The notes beneath the pieces are model-generated. The model had not been told where the DNA came from. It saw only the letters and a program-made list of their open reading frames with translations, and ran no database searches. From the NCBI RefSeq assembly GCF_005771495.1, contig NZ_VAUW01000001.1, positions 248,001 to 312,000 on the forward strand: 64,000 nt of DNA, read 5' to 3'. This DNA comes from Maribacter sp. ACAM166 (lineage in GTDB: Bacteria; Bacteroidota; Bacteroidia; Flavobacteriales; Flavobacteriaceae). The position numbers and the translations under genes were made by a program. Each line of letters begins with the position of its first letter. Positions within the stretch are counted from its first letter, which is position 1. Shown in pieces: positions 9,803 to 18,621 of the stretch.

Positions 9803-9973
9803 TATAGGAGTGCTTTGAGTTATTTTCCTTAAAAATAGAACTATTTAATACGCATTGGAAACGGACTTTGATAAACTTTTTGATTTCTATGGAATTAATC
9901 ATTTTAAAGGCATCTTTCTAAGTAATTACAGGAAGAAATAAATGTTTGAAATTTCAAAGTTTAATTTTTAGTA

Positions 9974-9981
9974 TACATTTG
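9974..9981 (+). promoter_or_regulatory. Candidate promoter -7 box for topA
   Basis: The octamer TACATTTG fits the Bacteroidota -7 consensus TAnnTTTG and lies 18 bases before the topA ATG. A TTTG at 9945-9948 is 25 bases upstream, somewhat far for the -33 element, so the box is tentative. Confidence 0.45.
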
Positions 9982-9999
9982 TAGCCATAAATAAGGTTG

Positions 10000-12495
10000 A
10001 TGGCGAAAAATTTAGTAATTGTTGAGTCTCCTGCAAAGGCCAAGACTATTGAAAAGTTTTTGGGAAAAGATTTTAAGGTTGAATCTAGCTTTGGTCACAT
10101 TGCTGATTTACCTTCAAATGAATTGGGAGTAGATGTTGAGAATGATTTCTCCCCTAAATATATTGTAGACAAGGATAAAAAGGCTTTGGTTAAAAAACTG
10201 AAGGCTTTGGCGGATAAAGCTGAAACTATCTGGCTCGCGAGTGATGAAGATCGCGAGGGTGAGGCTATTTCTTGGCATTTAGCTGAGGAGTTGGGTCTTG
10301 ATGAGAAGAAAACTAAACGTATAGTTTTCAACTCTGTTACAAAGGCCGCCATTCAAAAGGCAATTGAAAACCCAAGGGAAATCAATTACAATTTGGTAAA
10401 CGCCCAACAGGCAAGACGAGTTCTAGACCGTTTAGTAGGGTATCAACTATCTCCTGTTTTATGGAAAAAAATAAAACCGGGTCTATCGGCTGGTCGTGTG
10501 CAATCTGTTGCAGTACGCCTTATCGTTGAGCGTGAGCGAGGTATTGAAGGGTTTGATCCTAAAGCATCTTTTAAGATTGCAGCAGAATTTAAAACAGAGG
10601 CGGGAAGTGTTTTTTCAGCCAAGTTGAATAAAACTTTTGCAACTAAAAAAGAGGCAGAAGCATTTTTAGAAAAAAATAAGGCTGCTGATTTTTCAGTTAG
10701 TAAATTAGATAAGAAGCCAGCTAAAAAAACACCTTCGGCACCCTTTACTACGTCTACACTACAACAAGAGGCTTCTAGAAAATTATATTTTTCTGTTGGA
10801 AGAACGATGCAAGTAGCCCAACGGTTGTATGAAGCAGGTTTGATTACATATATGAGAACCGATAGTGTGAACTTGTCAAATGAAGCATTGACTTCTGCTA
10901 AGGAAGCAATTGTAAAGAATTACGGTAAAAAATATAGCAAGACCAGGAATTTTACAGGAAAATCAAAAGGAGCGCAAGAAGCGCACGAAGCCATTAGGCC
11001 GACTGAGATGGACAATCAATCTCCTTCTTTAGAGCGAGATCAATCTAAATTATACGAGTTAATTTGGAAACGTACCGTTGCATCACAAATGAGCGATGCA
11101 GAGCTTGAACGTACGAATGTGAAAATTAAAGTAAATAAGCATAAAGAAGAATTTACTGCGAACGGAGAGGTCATTAAATTTGATGGATTCTTGAAAGTTT
11201 ACATGGAAAGTGTAGATGATGAAGATGTAGCAGAAGAACAAGAAGGAATGTTGCCTGCCATGAAGGAAGGTGAGCGACTATTAAATAATTTTATATCGGC
11301 TACCGAACGCTTCACCAGACCTCCATATCGTTTTACAGAGGCATCTTTGGTTAAAAAATTAGAGGAATTAGGCATTGGTAGACCCTCTACCTATGCGCCG
11401 ACAATTTCTACGATACTTAATAGAGGGTACGTTGAAAAAGGGACCATTGAAGGAGCGGAAAGAAAGTATCAGCAGTTAGTATTAGAAGCAAACGAAATTC
11501 AAGAAAAGAATCTTACGGAGAATGTTGGGTCTGATAAAGGAAAAATGGTACCTACTGATATAGGTATGATTGTTACAGATTTTCTAGTGAGTAATTTTGC
11601 GAATATTCTAGATTATAACTTTACGGCTCAGGTAGAAGAAGATTTTGATGAAATAGCTTCTGGTAAAGAGGATTGGAAGAAAATGATGAAGAACTTTTAT
11701 AAAGATTTTCATCCAAATGTGGTTGACGTAGAAGAAAATGCAGACCGTGCCAGTGGCGAACGAATTTTAGGTAAAGACCCTAAAAGTGGTAAACAGGTTT
11801 CAGTCCGATTGGGAAGATTCGGACCAATGGTGCAAATAGGTACCGTTGATGATGAAGAGAAACCAACGTTTGCAAGTTTATTGCCAGAACAGTCATTGAA
11901 TACCATTTCTTATGAAGAAGCAATGGACCTATTTAAACTTCCAAGAAAGCTTGGTGTTTATGAAGGCGAAGAGGTTTTGGCCAACGTAGGTAGATTTGGG
12001 CCTTATGTGAAATTTGGCGAGAAATTTATCTCTATGGATAAGGGTGAAAGTGCCTTTGAAATTGAAATGGATAGGGCAATTGAATTGATTGTTGCGAAAC
12101 AAATAGCCGATGCACCTATAGCAACTTATGAAGATAAGGAAGTAACCAAGGGAGTTGGTAGATTCGGGCCATTTATAAAATGGGACGGAATGTTCATTAA
12201 TGTGAATAAAAAATATGATTATGATACGCTATCAAATGACGATATCGTTGAGCTTATTGAAACTAAGAAGCAAAAAGAGATAGATAAGGTTATTCATAAT
12301 TGGGAAGAAGAAGGTATTCGAGTAGAAAAGGCTAGATGGGGTAGGCACAATATCTTAAAAGGTAAAATTAAAATTGAGTTAGCGAAGACTGTAGATGCAA
12401 CCAAAATCACCTTAGAAGAAGCCCAAAAGATGATAGAACAAAAAACGCCTAAGAAAAAGGCAAAAGCCAAACCTAAAGCAAAAGCAAAAAAGTAA
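10000..12495 (+). CDS. topA: DNA topoisomerase I (type IA)
   Basis: Type IA topoisomerase that relaxes negative supercoils by single-strand passage. The 831 residues begin with the TOPRIM motif KNLVIVESPAKAKTIEKFLG. They contain the acidic TOPRIM residues (ASDEDREGEAISWHL) and the active-site tyrosine context LITYMRTDSVNLS at about residue 287-299. The C-terminus has three repeats related to LGRFGPMVQIG, NVGRFGPYVKFG and GVGRFGPFIKW, then a Lys/Ala-rich basic tail. These repeats replace the Cys4 zinc fingers of E. coli TopA, which is usual in Bacteroidota. I start at ATG 10000; the frame also has a TTG one codon earlier. Confidence 0.97.
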   Translation: MAKNLVIVESPAKAKTIEKFLGKDFKVESSFGHIADLPSNELGVDVENDFSPKYIVDKDKKALVKKLKALADKAETIWLASDEDREGEAISWHLAEELGLDEKKTKRIVFNSVTKAAIQKAIENPREINYNLVNAQQARRVLDRLVGYQLSPVLWKKIKPGLSAGRVQSVAVRLIVERERGIEGFDPKASFKIAAEFKTEAGSVFSAKLNKTFATKKEAEAFLEKNKAADFSVSKLDKKPAKKTPSAPFTTSTLQQEASRKLYFSVGRTMQVAQRLYEAGLITYMRTDSVNLSNEALTSAKEAIVKNYGKKYSKTRNFTGKSKGAQEAHEAIRPTEMDNQSPSLERDQSKLYELIWKRTVASQMSDAELERTNVKIKVNKHKEEFTANGEVIKFDGFLKVYMESVDDEDVAEEQEGMLPAMKEGERLLNNFISATERFTRPPYRFTEASLVKKLEELGIGRPSTYAPTISTILNRGYVEKGTIEGAERKYQQLVLEANEIQEKNLTENVGSDKGKMVPTDIGMIVTDFLVSNFANILDYNFTAQVEEDFDEIASGKEDWKKMMKNFYKDFHPNVVDVEENADRASGERILGKDPKSGKQVSVRLGRFGPMVQIGTVDDEEKPTFASLLPEQSLNTISYEEAMDLFKLPRKLGVYEGEEVLANVGRFGPYVKFGEKFISMDKGESAFEIEMDRAIELIVAKQIADAPIATYEDKEVTKGVGRFGPFIKWDGMFINVNKKYDYDTLSNDDIVELIETKKQKEIDKVIHNWEEEGIRVEKARWGRHNILKGKIKIELAKTVDATKITLEEAQKMIEQKTPKKKAKAKPKAKAKK

Positions 12496-12584
12496 GATGT
12501 TTTTAGGTCGAAAGTGTGATGTATTATTTTTCATGATGCTAAGAACAACGAACATATTAAAGAATTAAGAATAATTTCTAATAC

Positions 12585-13742
12585 ATGGCCTTTGATTTTT
12601 TAGTTCCAGTACCTGACAAAGTTTTGGCCCACAATGAGTTATTACCAGAACAAGCGATTGGTAAAAACACCCATATACATACGGAAAAAGATGGCTTGCC
12701 AGTATTAGCAAATGCCACTGTTGCTATCTTAGGCGTAAGAGAGTCTAGGAATGCTTTTGAAAAGAAGCATGAAAAGCTAGATGTGTCTGGTATAAGATTA
12801 CAATTTTACAAGTTGTTAGTGGGTAATTGGAACGCAACTCTAGTTGATTTAGGTGATATTGAAGAAGGTGCAACAGTAGAAGATACTTACTTTGTTGTTA
12901 AGGAAGTTGTTGCCGGTTTATTAGAAGAAAATATTATACCGATTATTATTGGGGCTACTCAAGATATTACATACCCTGCGTATAGGGCTTTTGATGGAAT
13001 AAGGGATATGATTAATCTGGTGGCTATTGATAGCCGATTCGATTTTGGTATTGACGATGAATTGATATCTTCCCATTCGTACATGAGTAAAATTATTACC
13101 GATAAGCCAAATAATCTTTTTAACTTTTCAAATATTGGTTTTCAAAGTTATTTCAATGCCCAAGAGGAAATTGATTTAATGGAACGGTTATTTTTCGATG
13201 CCTATAGACTTGGAGATGTGGCTAACGACCTTTCATTGGCAGAGCCTGTTTTAAGAAATTCGCATATGGTCAGTTTAGATATGCGTTCTGTAAAGGCAAG
13301 TGAGATATCCCTATCGGCCAATTTTTCACCTAACGGTTTTACAGGTCGAGAAATTTGTACCATTGCCAGATATGCCGGTATAAGTGATAAAGTCTCTGTT
13401 TTTGGAATGTATGAAATGGAAAATACGGTTCAGTCACAACAGCTTATCGCTCAAATTATTTGGTACTTTATCGAAGGCATTAATTATAGAATTAAAGAGT
13501 CTCCATATTCTAAGAGCGAAGACTTTGTTAAATATAATGTACCCTCAGAAGATGAGGAATTAGTCTTTTACAAAAGTTTATTAACAGAAAGATGGTGGAC
13601 AGAAGTCCCATCAATTTACACTTCACATACTAAAGGCCATACACCTGCGTTATTACCTTGCACCGAGAAGGATTATTTAGATGCATGTAATCAACACATT
13701 CCCGAAAGGTGGTTTAAAGCCTACAAGAAAGGCTTTAATTAA
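12585..13742 (+). CDS. Arginase/formiminoglutamase-fold protein with degenerate metal site
   Basis: A 385-residue cytoplasmic protein of the ureohydrolase (arginase, agmatinase, formiminoglutamase) fold. The family's two-manganese site uses GGDH, DAHxD and DxDxxDP. Here the equivalents read GATQ (residues 123-126), DSRFD (149-153) and DMRSVKA (232-238). By that alignment the metal-binding His126 and His151 are Gln and Arg, and the second Asp of the third motif is Arg. Only three of six ligands remain, so hydrolase activity looks lost. A C-terminal extension after about residue 305 is rich in aromatic residues. It lies directly upstream of gldK, 122 bases away, on the same strand. A T9SS- or gliding-related role is inferred from position only. 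Confidence 0.8.
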   Translation: MAFDFLVPVPDKVLAHNELLPEQAIGKNTHIHTEKDGLPVLANATVAILGVRESRNAFEKKHEKLDVSGIRLQFYKLLVGNWNATLVDLGDIEEGATVEDTYFVVKEVVAGLLEENIIPIIIGATQDITYPAYRAFDGIRDMINLVAIDSRFDFGIDDELISSHSYMSKIITDKPNNLFNFSNIGFQSYFNAQEEIDLMERLFFDAYRLGDVANDLSLAEPVLRNSHMVSLDMRSVKASEISLSANFSPNGFTGREICTIARYAGISDKVSVFGMYEMENTVQSQQLIAQIIWYFIEGINYRIKESPYSKSEDFVKYNVPSEDEELVFYKSLLTERWWTEVPSIYTSHTKGHTPALLPCTEKDYLDACNQHIPERWFKAYKKGFN

Positions 13743-13864
13743 ACAAGTATATTTTAAAGCATTAAAGGACTTTAATACAATATTTTATATAAAACATAGT
13801 TTTAGATGTTAGAATAAACCATTGTATTCTGAGTTTAAACCATAATCGAAATTTAACCTAAAGT

Positions 13865-15229
13865 ATGAAGAAGCTATTGTTATCCTCTATAGCGTTTGTT
13901 TTTTTTCTCACAAGTTGTGGGTCGAAGCAGAAAGGTGAGCTAACCGGAGTCCAGGGAAAAAAGTGGTATCCAGAAAAACCATATGGAATGGAACTTATCC
14001 CAAGGGGTTCTTTCATTATGGGTAAGAGTGAAGAAGATCAGGCGAAATTATTAAACGCTCCTACCAAAACGGTAACGGTACGTTCCTTTTATATGGATGA
14101 TACTGAAATCACGAATAGCGAGTACCGTCAATTCGTTGAATGGGTAAAGGATTCTATTGTGAGAACCAAATTGGCCATTTTAGCAGATGAATTGGGTATC
14201 GGTCCGGAAGAAGGTGGTATTGGTGATTATGCATTTAAGGATGCAGATACGACTAGGGCTTCCGTTTATGATAAGTATATGTTGGATAATTACTCAGGAA
14301 TGGGCGAAACCGGATATGAAGGTAGAGCATTGAGTAAGGATGATGAACTTGTTTGGAATACTTCAGATTATCCAGATGAATATTATACCGAAATAATGGA
14401 TAGTATTTACTTGTCCGAAGAAGAATCCTATAATGGTCAACGTACAATTGATGTTAAAAAATTAAAGTTCAAGTATAATTGGATGGATATAGAAGCTGCA
14501 GCTCGTGCTTCTTTAAAAGGAAATTCGAGTCGTAAAGATTTCATCCGTACAGAAGAAATAGAAATTTATCCGGATACAACAGTATGGATTAGAGATTTCT
14601 CTTATTCTTATAACGAACCAATGCACAATGATTATTTCTGGCACGATGCGTATAGCGAATATCCAGTAGTTGGTATTACTTGGCAACAGGCGAAAGCTTT
14701 TTGTAACTGGAGAACGAAGTTCAAGAATGATGATAACAAAAGCCGAGGAAGACAGTTTGTGAATCAGTTTAGACTTCCTACCGAGGCAGAATGGGAATAT
14801 GCTGCAAGAGGTGGTATTGAATCAGGAACTTATCCTTGGGGTGGACCATATGTGATTAGTGATACAGGGTGTTTTATGGCCAATTTCAAACCACAACGTG
14901 GTGATTATGCTGCAGATGACGCTTTATATACGGTAGAAGCTAAATCATATGAGCCTAATGACTTCAATTTGTATAATATGGCAGGTAATGTATCTGAGTG
15001 GACAAACTCAAGTTATGACCCAAGCGCATATGATTATGTATCTACTATGAACCCTAACGGTGGTGATCAATCGAACACCAGAAAAGTTATAAGAGGTGGT
15101 TCTTGGAAAGATGTAGCCTACTTTTTGCAAGTAAGTACCAGAGATTATGAATATGCAGATTCAGCCCGTAGTTACATAGGTTTCAGAACCGTACAAGATT
15201 ACATGGGCGAAGAAGATTCAACACAATAA
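13865..15229 (+). CDS. gldK: Gliding motility / T9SS lipoprotein GldK
   Basis: GldK is an outer-membrane lipoprotein that forms, with GldN, the periplasmic ring of the type IX secretion system. The 454-residue protein has a lipoprotein signal (FFLTSCG, Cys18). It then has a formylglycine-generating-enzyme/SUMF1-like fold: PRGSFIMGKSEED near the start, FRLPTEAEWEYAARGG in the middle and VIRGGSWKD near the end. GldK is not thought to be an enzyme. Gene order K-L-M-N and length match the known cluster exactly. It is the first gene of the operon; gldL follows after 83 bases. Confidence 0.97.
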   Translation: MKKLLLSSIAFVFFLTSCGSKQKGELTGVQGKKWYPEKPYGMELIPRGSFIMGKSEEDQAKLLNAPTKTVTVRSFYMDDTEITNSEYRQFVEWVKDSIVRTKLAILADELGIGPEEGGIGDYAFKDADTTRASVYDKYMLDNYSGMGETGYEGRALSKDDELVWNTSDYPDEYYTEIMDSIYLSEEESYNGQRTIDVKKLKFKYNWMDIEAAARASLKGNSSRKDFIRTEEIEIYPDTTVWIRDFSYSYNEPMHNDYFWHDAYSEYPVVGITWQQAKAFCNWRTKFKNDDNKSRGRQFVNQFRLPTEAEWEYAARGGIESGTYPWGGPYVISDTGCFMANFKPQRGDYAADDALYTVEAKSYEPNDFNLYNMAGNVSEWTNSSYDPSAYDYVSTMNPNGGDQSNTRKVIRGGSWKDVAYFLQVSTRDYEYADSARSYIGFRTVQDYMGEEDSTQ

Positions 15230-15312
15230 ATAAAAATATTAATAGTTTTAGTATAAGTACAAATCAAATTTTTAACCAAATCTTTTTATTAAACCTTAAT
15301 TAAATTAAAATT

Positions 15313-15966
15313 ATGGCACAGTCAAAATCAACAAAAAAGTTATTTAACATGGCCTACGGCCTAGGAGCATCAGTCGTAATTATTGGTGCATTGTTTAAAA
15401 TTCTTCACTGGGAATTTGGTCCATTAACAGGTGGTCTATTATTAGCAGTTGGTCTAATTACAGAAGCCCTTATCTTTGCTATCAGTGCATTCGAGCCAGT
15501 AGATGACGATGTAGACTGGGCATTAGTTTACCCAGAATTAGCTGGCAGCGAAAACAAAGCTCTTAAAAAAGGACAAGCTGCTGAAGTAAAAGAAGCAGAA
15601 GCATCTTTATCTAAAAAATTAGATGATTTATTAAAAGAAGCTGGTGTAGACGCAACTCTTATGGAGAGCTTAGGTTCTAGCATCAAAAACTTTGAAGGTG
15701 CCGCTAAAGGTATGGCTCCAACGGTAGATGCAATGGAATCTACTAAAAAATATTCTAGTGAAATGGTTCAAGCTGCAGCTCAAATGGAGTCTTTGAACAG
15801 TCTTTATAAAGTACAATTGGAAAGCGCTAGCAGACAAGCTTCTGTAAATGAAGAAGTAGTTCAAAATGCAAGTGCTCTTAAAGATCAAATGGCATCTTTA
15901 TCTACAAACCTTTCTTCATTGAATGGTGTATATGGCGGTATGTTATCTGCAATGAGTAAAAACTAA
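15313..15966 (+). CDS. gldL: Gliding motility / T9SS motor protein GldL
   Basis: GldL is the inner-membrane partner of GldM in the proton-driven T9SS motor. The 217-residue protein has two transmembrane helices close to the N-terminus (about residues 12-30 and 38-60), separated by ILHWEFGPLTGG. A cytoplasmic helical tail follows in about residues 75-217, with many Ala, Ser, Gln and Lys residues and coiled-coil character. A glutamate sits within the second helix (GLITEALIFAISAFEP), as expected for a proton-conducting helix. It lies 48 bases before gldM. Confidence 0.97.
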   Translation: MAQSKSTKKLFNMAYGLGASVVIIGALFKILHWEFGPLTGGLLLAVGLITEALIFAISAFEPVDDDVDWALVYPELAGSENKALKKGQAAEVKEAEASLSKKLDDLLKEAGVDATLMESLGSSIKNFEGAAKGMAPTVDAMESTKKYSSEMVQAAAQMESLNSLYKVQLESASRQASVNEEVVQNASALKDQMASLSTNLSSLNGVYGGMLSAMSKN

Positions 15967-16014
15967 TTGGATTTTAATCAAACCCAAATTAATTATTAAT
16001 TAAAATCTAAATCC

Positions 16015-17568
16015 ATGGCAGGAAAAGCAACACCACGTCAGAAGATGATCAACTTAATGTATTTGATCTTCATCGCGATGCTGGCATTAAACATGAGTAA
16101 AGAAGTATTGGCCGCATTCGGTATAATGAATGAAAAGCTAGAGACTTCAAACGCAATGACCACCGCAAGTAACGAAGCGTTCTTGGGTAGTCTGGAAACC
16201 AAGGCATCTGAAGATGCAGCTAAATATGATAAGCTGTACAAAAATGCCCAGCAGATAAAAGTAATGTCCCAAGACTATTATGATTACTTGGAGTCACTTA
16301 AAATAGGCATGACTACAGGACTTGAAAATCCTAAGGATTATGCAAGAATGGATAATTCAGATTTCTTGGACCAAAAGTTCTTTCAAGGGGATAACCTTTC
16401 AGATGGTGGCAAGGAATTCATGAAAAGACTTACTGAGTATAGAAATAATGTAGCGGATATTGTACCAACTTCTTTGAAAAATTCTGTAGTAGATCGTTTT
16501 AAAACAGGAAATGAAGAAGGTAAAGTACAGGCTAAAGATGGTATGCAAGATTGGATCAACTATCATTATGAAGGATATCCTTTAGTTGCTTCCTTAGCTA
16601 AATTGACTGCGCTACAATCAGATGTAAAAGTGACCGAAGAGGCAGCTTTGAAATCTATGTTAGAAGGTGAGTTAACGAGCCAAGTATCATTGAAAAACTT
16701 TGCAACATCTCTTTTATCTTCAAAATCTGCTTACTATACAGGGGAGAAGTACGATGGTAAGATAATTATTAGTAAAACTGATAATTCTTCAACTCCAGTA
16801 AAAGCTGAATTAACGTTGGATGGTAGAAAACTTTCAGAAGGTTCTGATTATAAATTAGAAGCAGGTGGTATTAAAATGTTAATTGGTTCTGGTTCTGCTG
16901 GTGACCATGAAGTAAAAGGAACAATCTACTTTATGCAAGATGGTGAAGAGATTCCTGTAAAAGTGAACAATTCATTCGCTACTATCTCTAAGCCTGGTGG
17001 GGCATTAATTGCTGCTGATAAGATGAACGTTGTTTATCGAGGCGTAGCAAACCCAATGTCAATTTCTATACCAGGTATTGCAAATAACAAAGTAAATGCT
17101 TCTGCACCTGGTTTGAAGTCTATTGGTGGTAGTAAATATGTTATGAATCCTGAAACGGGTAGAACGGTTACTATTAAAGCTTCGGGAACATTGCCAGACG
17201 GTGAGCCTGTTGGGTCGTCATTAGAATTCAGAATTAAGGATATTCCAAGACCAGAAGGTAGTGTAAGTAAGCAAACAGGTAGTATTAAACTTCCAAAAAG
17301 AAATGTTGAAATTGCTACTATAGGAGCTGGTTTAGAAGATTTCGATTTTGATTTAAACCTTGCTGTAAGCGGTTTTAAATTCAAAGTACCGGGTCAACCA
17401 ACAGTTACGGTTAGAGGTAATAAAATGGATGGTAAAGCAAAATCAGCCTTACAACGTGCCAAAAGAGGCGATATCGTGCAGATATTTGATATTGAAGCAT
17501 ACATTACCAATAACAAGAGTTACAAGTTGAAGAAAGTATCTCCAGTAGTTGTGGAGATAACAAATTAA
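16015..17568 (+). CDS. gldM: Gliding motility / T9SS motor protein GldM
   Basis: GldM is the single-pass rotor or stalk protein that spans the periplasm and links the GldL motor to the GldK/GldN ring. The 517 residues start MAGKATPRQKMINLMYLIFI, with one transmembrane helix at about residues 13-35. A long helical D1 region follows to about residue 220, then beta-rich domains D2-D4 to the C-terminus. Length agrees with the family (about 510-520). The gene lies between gldL and gldN in the conserved order. Confidence 0.97.
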   Translation: MAGKATPRQKMINLMYLIFIAMLALNMSKEVLAAFGIMNEKLETSNAMTTASNEAFLGSLETKASEDAAKYDKLYKNAQQIKVMSQDYYDYLESLKIGMTTGLENPKDYARMDNSDFLDQKFFQGDNLSDGGKEFMKRLTEYRNNVADIVPTSLKNSVVDRFKTGNEEGKVQAKDGMQDWINYHYEGYPLVASLAKLTALQSDVKVTEEAALKSMLEGELTSQVSLKNFATSLLSSKSAYYTGEKYDGKIIISKTDNSSTPVKAELTLDGRKLSEGSDYKLEAGGIKMLIGSGSAGDHEVKGTIYFMQDGEEIPVKVNNSFATISKPGGALIAADKMNVVYRGVANPMSISIPGIANNKVNASAPGLKSIGGSKYVMNPETGRTVTIKASGTLPDGEPVGSSLEFRIKDIPRPEGSVSKQTGSIKLPKRNVEIATIGAGLEDFDFDLNLAVSGFKFKVPGQPTVTVRGNKMDGKAKSALQRAKRGDIVQIFDIEAYITNNKSYKLKKVSPVVVEITN

Positions 17569-17583
17569 AATAAATGGAATGAT

Positions 17584-17612
17584 ACCGGGTAAGCCTTTTG
17601 GTTTTGCCCGGT
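17584..17612 (+). terminator. Hairpin between gldM and gldN, possible attenuator
   Basis: An imperfect hairpin with a GC-rich base (ACCGGG at 17584-17589 with CCCGGT at 17607-17612) and an inner CC/GG pairing lies 16 bases after the gldM stop. It is followed by only a weak T-stretch, so it may act as a partial terminator or an RNA-processing/stability element. Confidence 0.5.
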
Positions 17613-17633
17613 TAATTTTAAAGTGAAACAAAC

Positions 17634-18521
17634 ATGAATTGGAAAAATGTTTTTGTAATTGGAGCGGTAACTATGTTACCTATATCTATGATGGCTCAAG
17701 CAAATGTATTGAATGCAAAGAAACCCGATGAGGTTGGCGTACGTACAGAAGCTCAAATAGCTGTAGATAACGATGCACCATTAGAATATGGTTATGTTGA
17801 TGATAGGGATATACTTTGGTCGAAAACGTTATGGGAGACCATAGATTTAGATGAACGTGTAAACTTCCCATTGTATTATCCAACAGATACTATGGATATT
17901 GGACCAGATAGAAGGTCTTTATATCATATTCTGATTAAAAATTTAAAAAGTGGAAACTTAGAAGCGTATACCGATTCTTATTTCACCAAAAAAAGAACAT
18001 TTGGCGATTTGAAAGATGCCTTGCAAATGGTTGATACCCTTGATTATGGCTACGAACAAGTTAATGCGGGGGAAACTGTTTCAGAAGAATATATTACACG
18101 TAGAAGTATATCAGCTTCTGAAATAGAACAATATCATGTTAAAGGAATATGGTATTTTGATAAAAGACAGGGAGAATTAAAATACCGTCTTTTAGGTATT
18201 GCACCAGTTGCACCAGATGTGAATTTCATGGATGATGAAAATCCTGATAAAGTTGAACTGTTTTGGGTATGGTATCCAGATGCACGTGAGATATTGCATG
18301 AAGCAAAAGTATTTAACCAACAGAACTCGGCACAACCTATATCATTTGATATGTTGCTAAATGCAAGACGGTTTAATGCGGTTATTTACAAAGAAGATAA
18401 TATTTATGGAGATAGAACTATAGATGATTATATTTCAGACAATGCTTTGTTTCAACTGCTAGAAGCAAAACGAATCAAAGAAACGATTAGAGATAAAGAA
18501 CAAGACATGTGGGCTTATTAA
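17634..18521 (+). CDS. gldN: Gliding motility / T9SS ring protein GldN
   Basis: GldN is the periplasmic partner of GldK in the T9SS trans-envelope ring. The 295-residue protein has a short signal peptide (FVIGAVTMLPISMMAQA). The typical family body follows: DDRDILWSKTLWETIDLDER, PLYYPTD, then KGIWYFDKRQGELKYRLLGI and FWVWYPDAREILHEAKVFN. It closes the cluster, and a strong rho-independent terminator follows at about 18551. Confidence 0.96.
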   Translation: MNWKNVFVIGAVTMLPISMMAQANVLNAKKPDEVGVRTEAQIAVDNDAPLEYGYVDDRDILWSKTLWETIDLDERVNFPLYYPTDTMDIGPDRRSLYHILIKNLKSGNLEAYTDSYFTKKRTFGDLKDALQMVDTLDYGYEQVNAGETVSEEYITRRSISASEIEQYHVKGIWYFDKRQGELKYRLLGIAPVAPDVNFMDDENPDKVELFWVWYPDAREILHEAKVFNQQNSAQPISFDMLLNARRFNAVIYKEDNIYGDRTIDDYISDNALFQLLEAKRIKETIRDKEQDMWAY

Positions 18522-18550
18522 GCTTCCCGCAAAATCCAATTCATAACATA

Positions 18551-18579
18551 AAAACCCAATCGTAAGATTGGGTTTTTTG
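18551..18579 (+). terminator. Rho-independent terminator of the gldKLMN cluster
   Basis: An 11-bp stem (18551-18561 with 18566-18576) has a GTAA loop and a T-run. It ends gldN transcription. The T-run also contains the -33-like TTTG of the next promoter. Confidence 0.92.
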
Positions 18580-18605
18580 TTTTTATAAAACTGTTCATAC
18601 TTTTG
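18576..18605 (+). promoter_or_regulatory. Bacteroidota-type promoter for the FAD oxidoreductase gene
   Basis: TTTG at 18576-18579, an 18-base spacer, then TACTTTTG at 18598-18605 match the consensus TTTG / TAnnTTTG closely. The ATG at 18622 is only 16 bases past the -7 box, so the leader would be about 10 bases or less. A second TACATTTG lies at 18610-18617. The -33 box is inside the T-run of the gldN terminator. Confidence 0.65.
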
Positions 18606-18621
18606 TTATTACATTTGCCGA

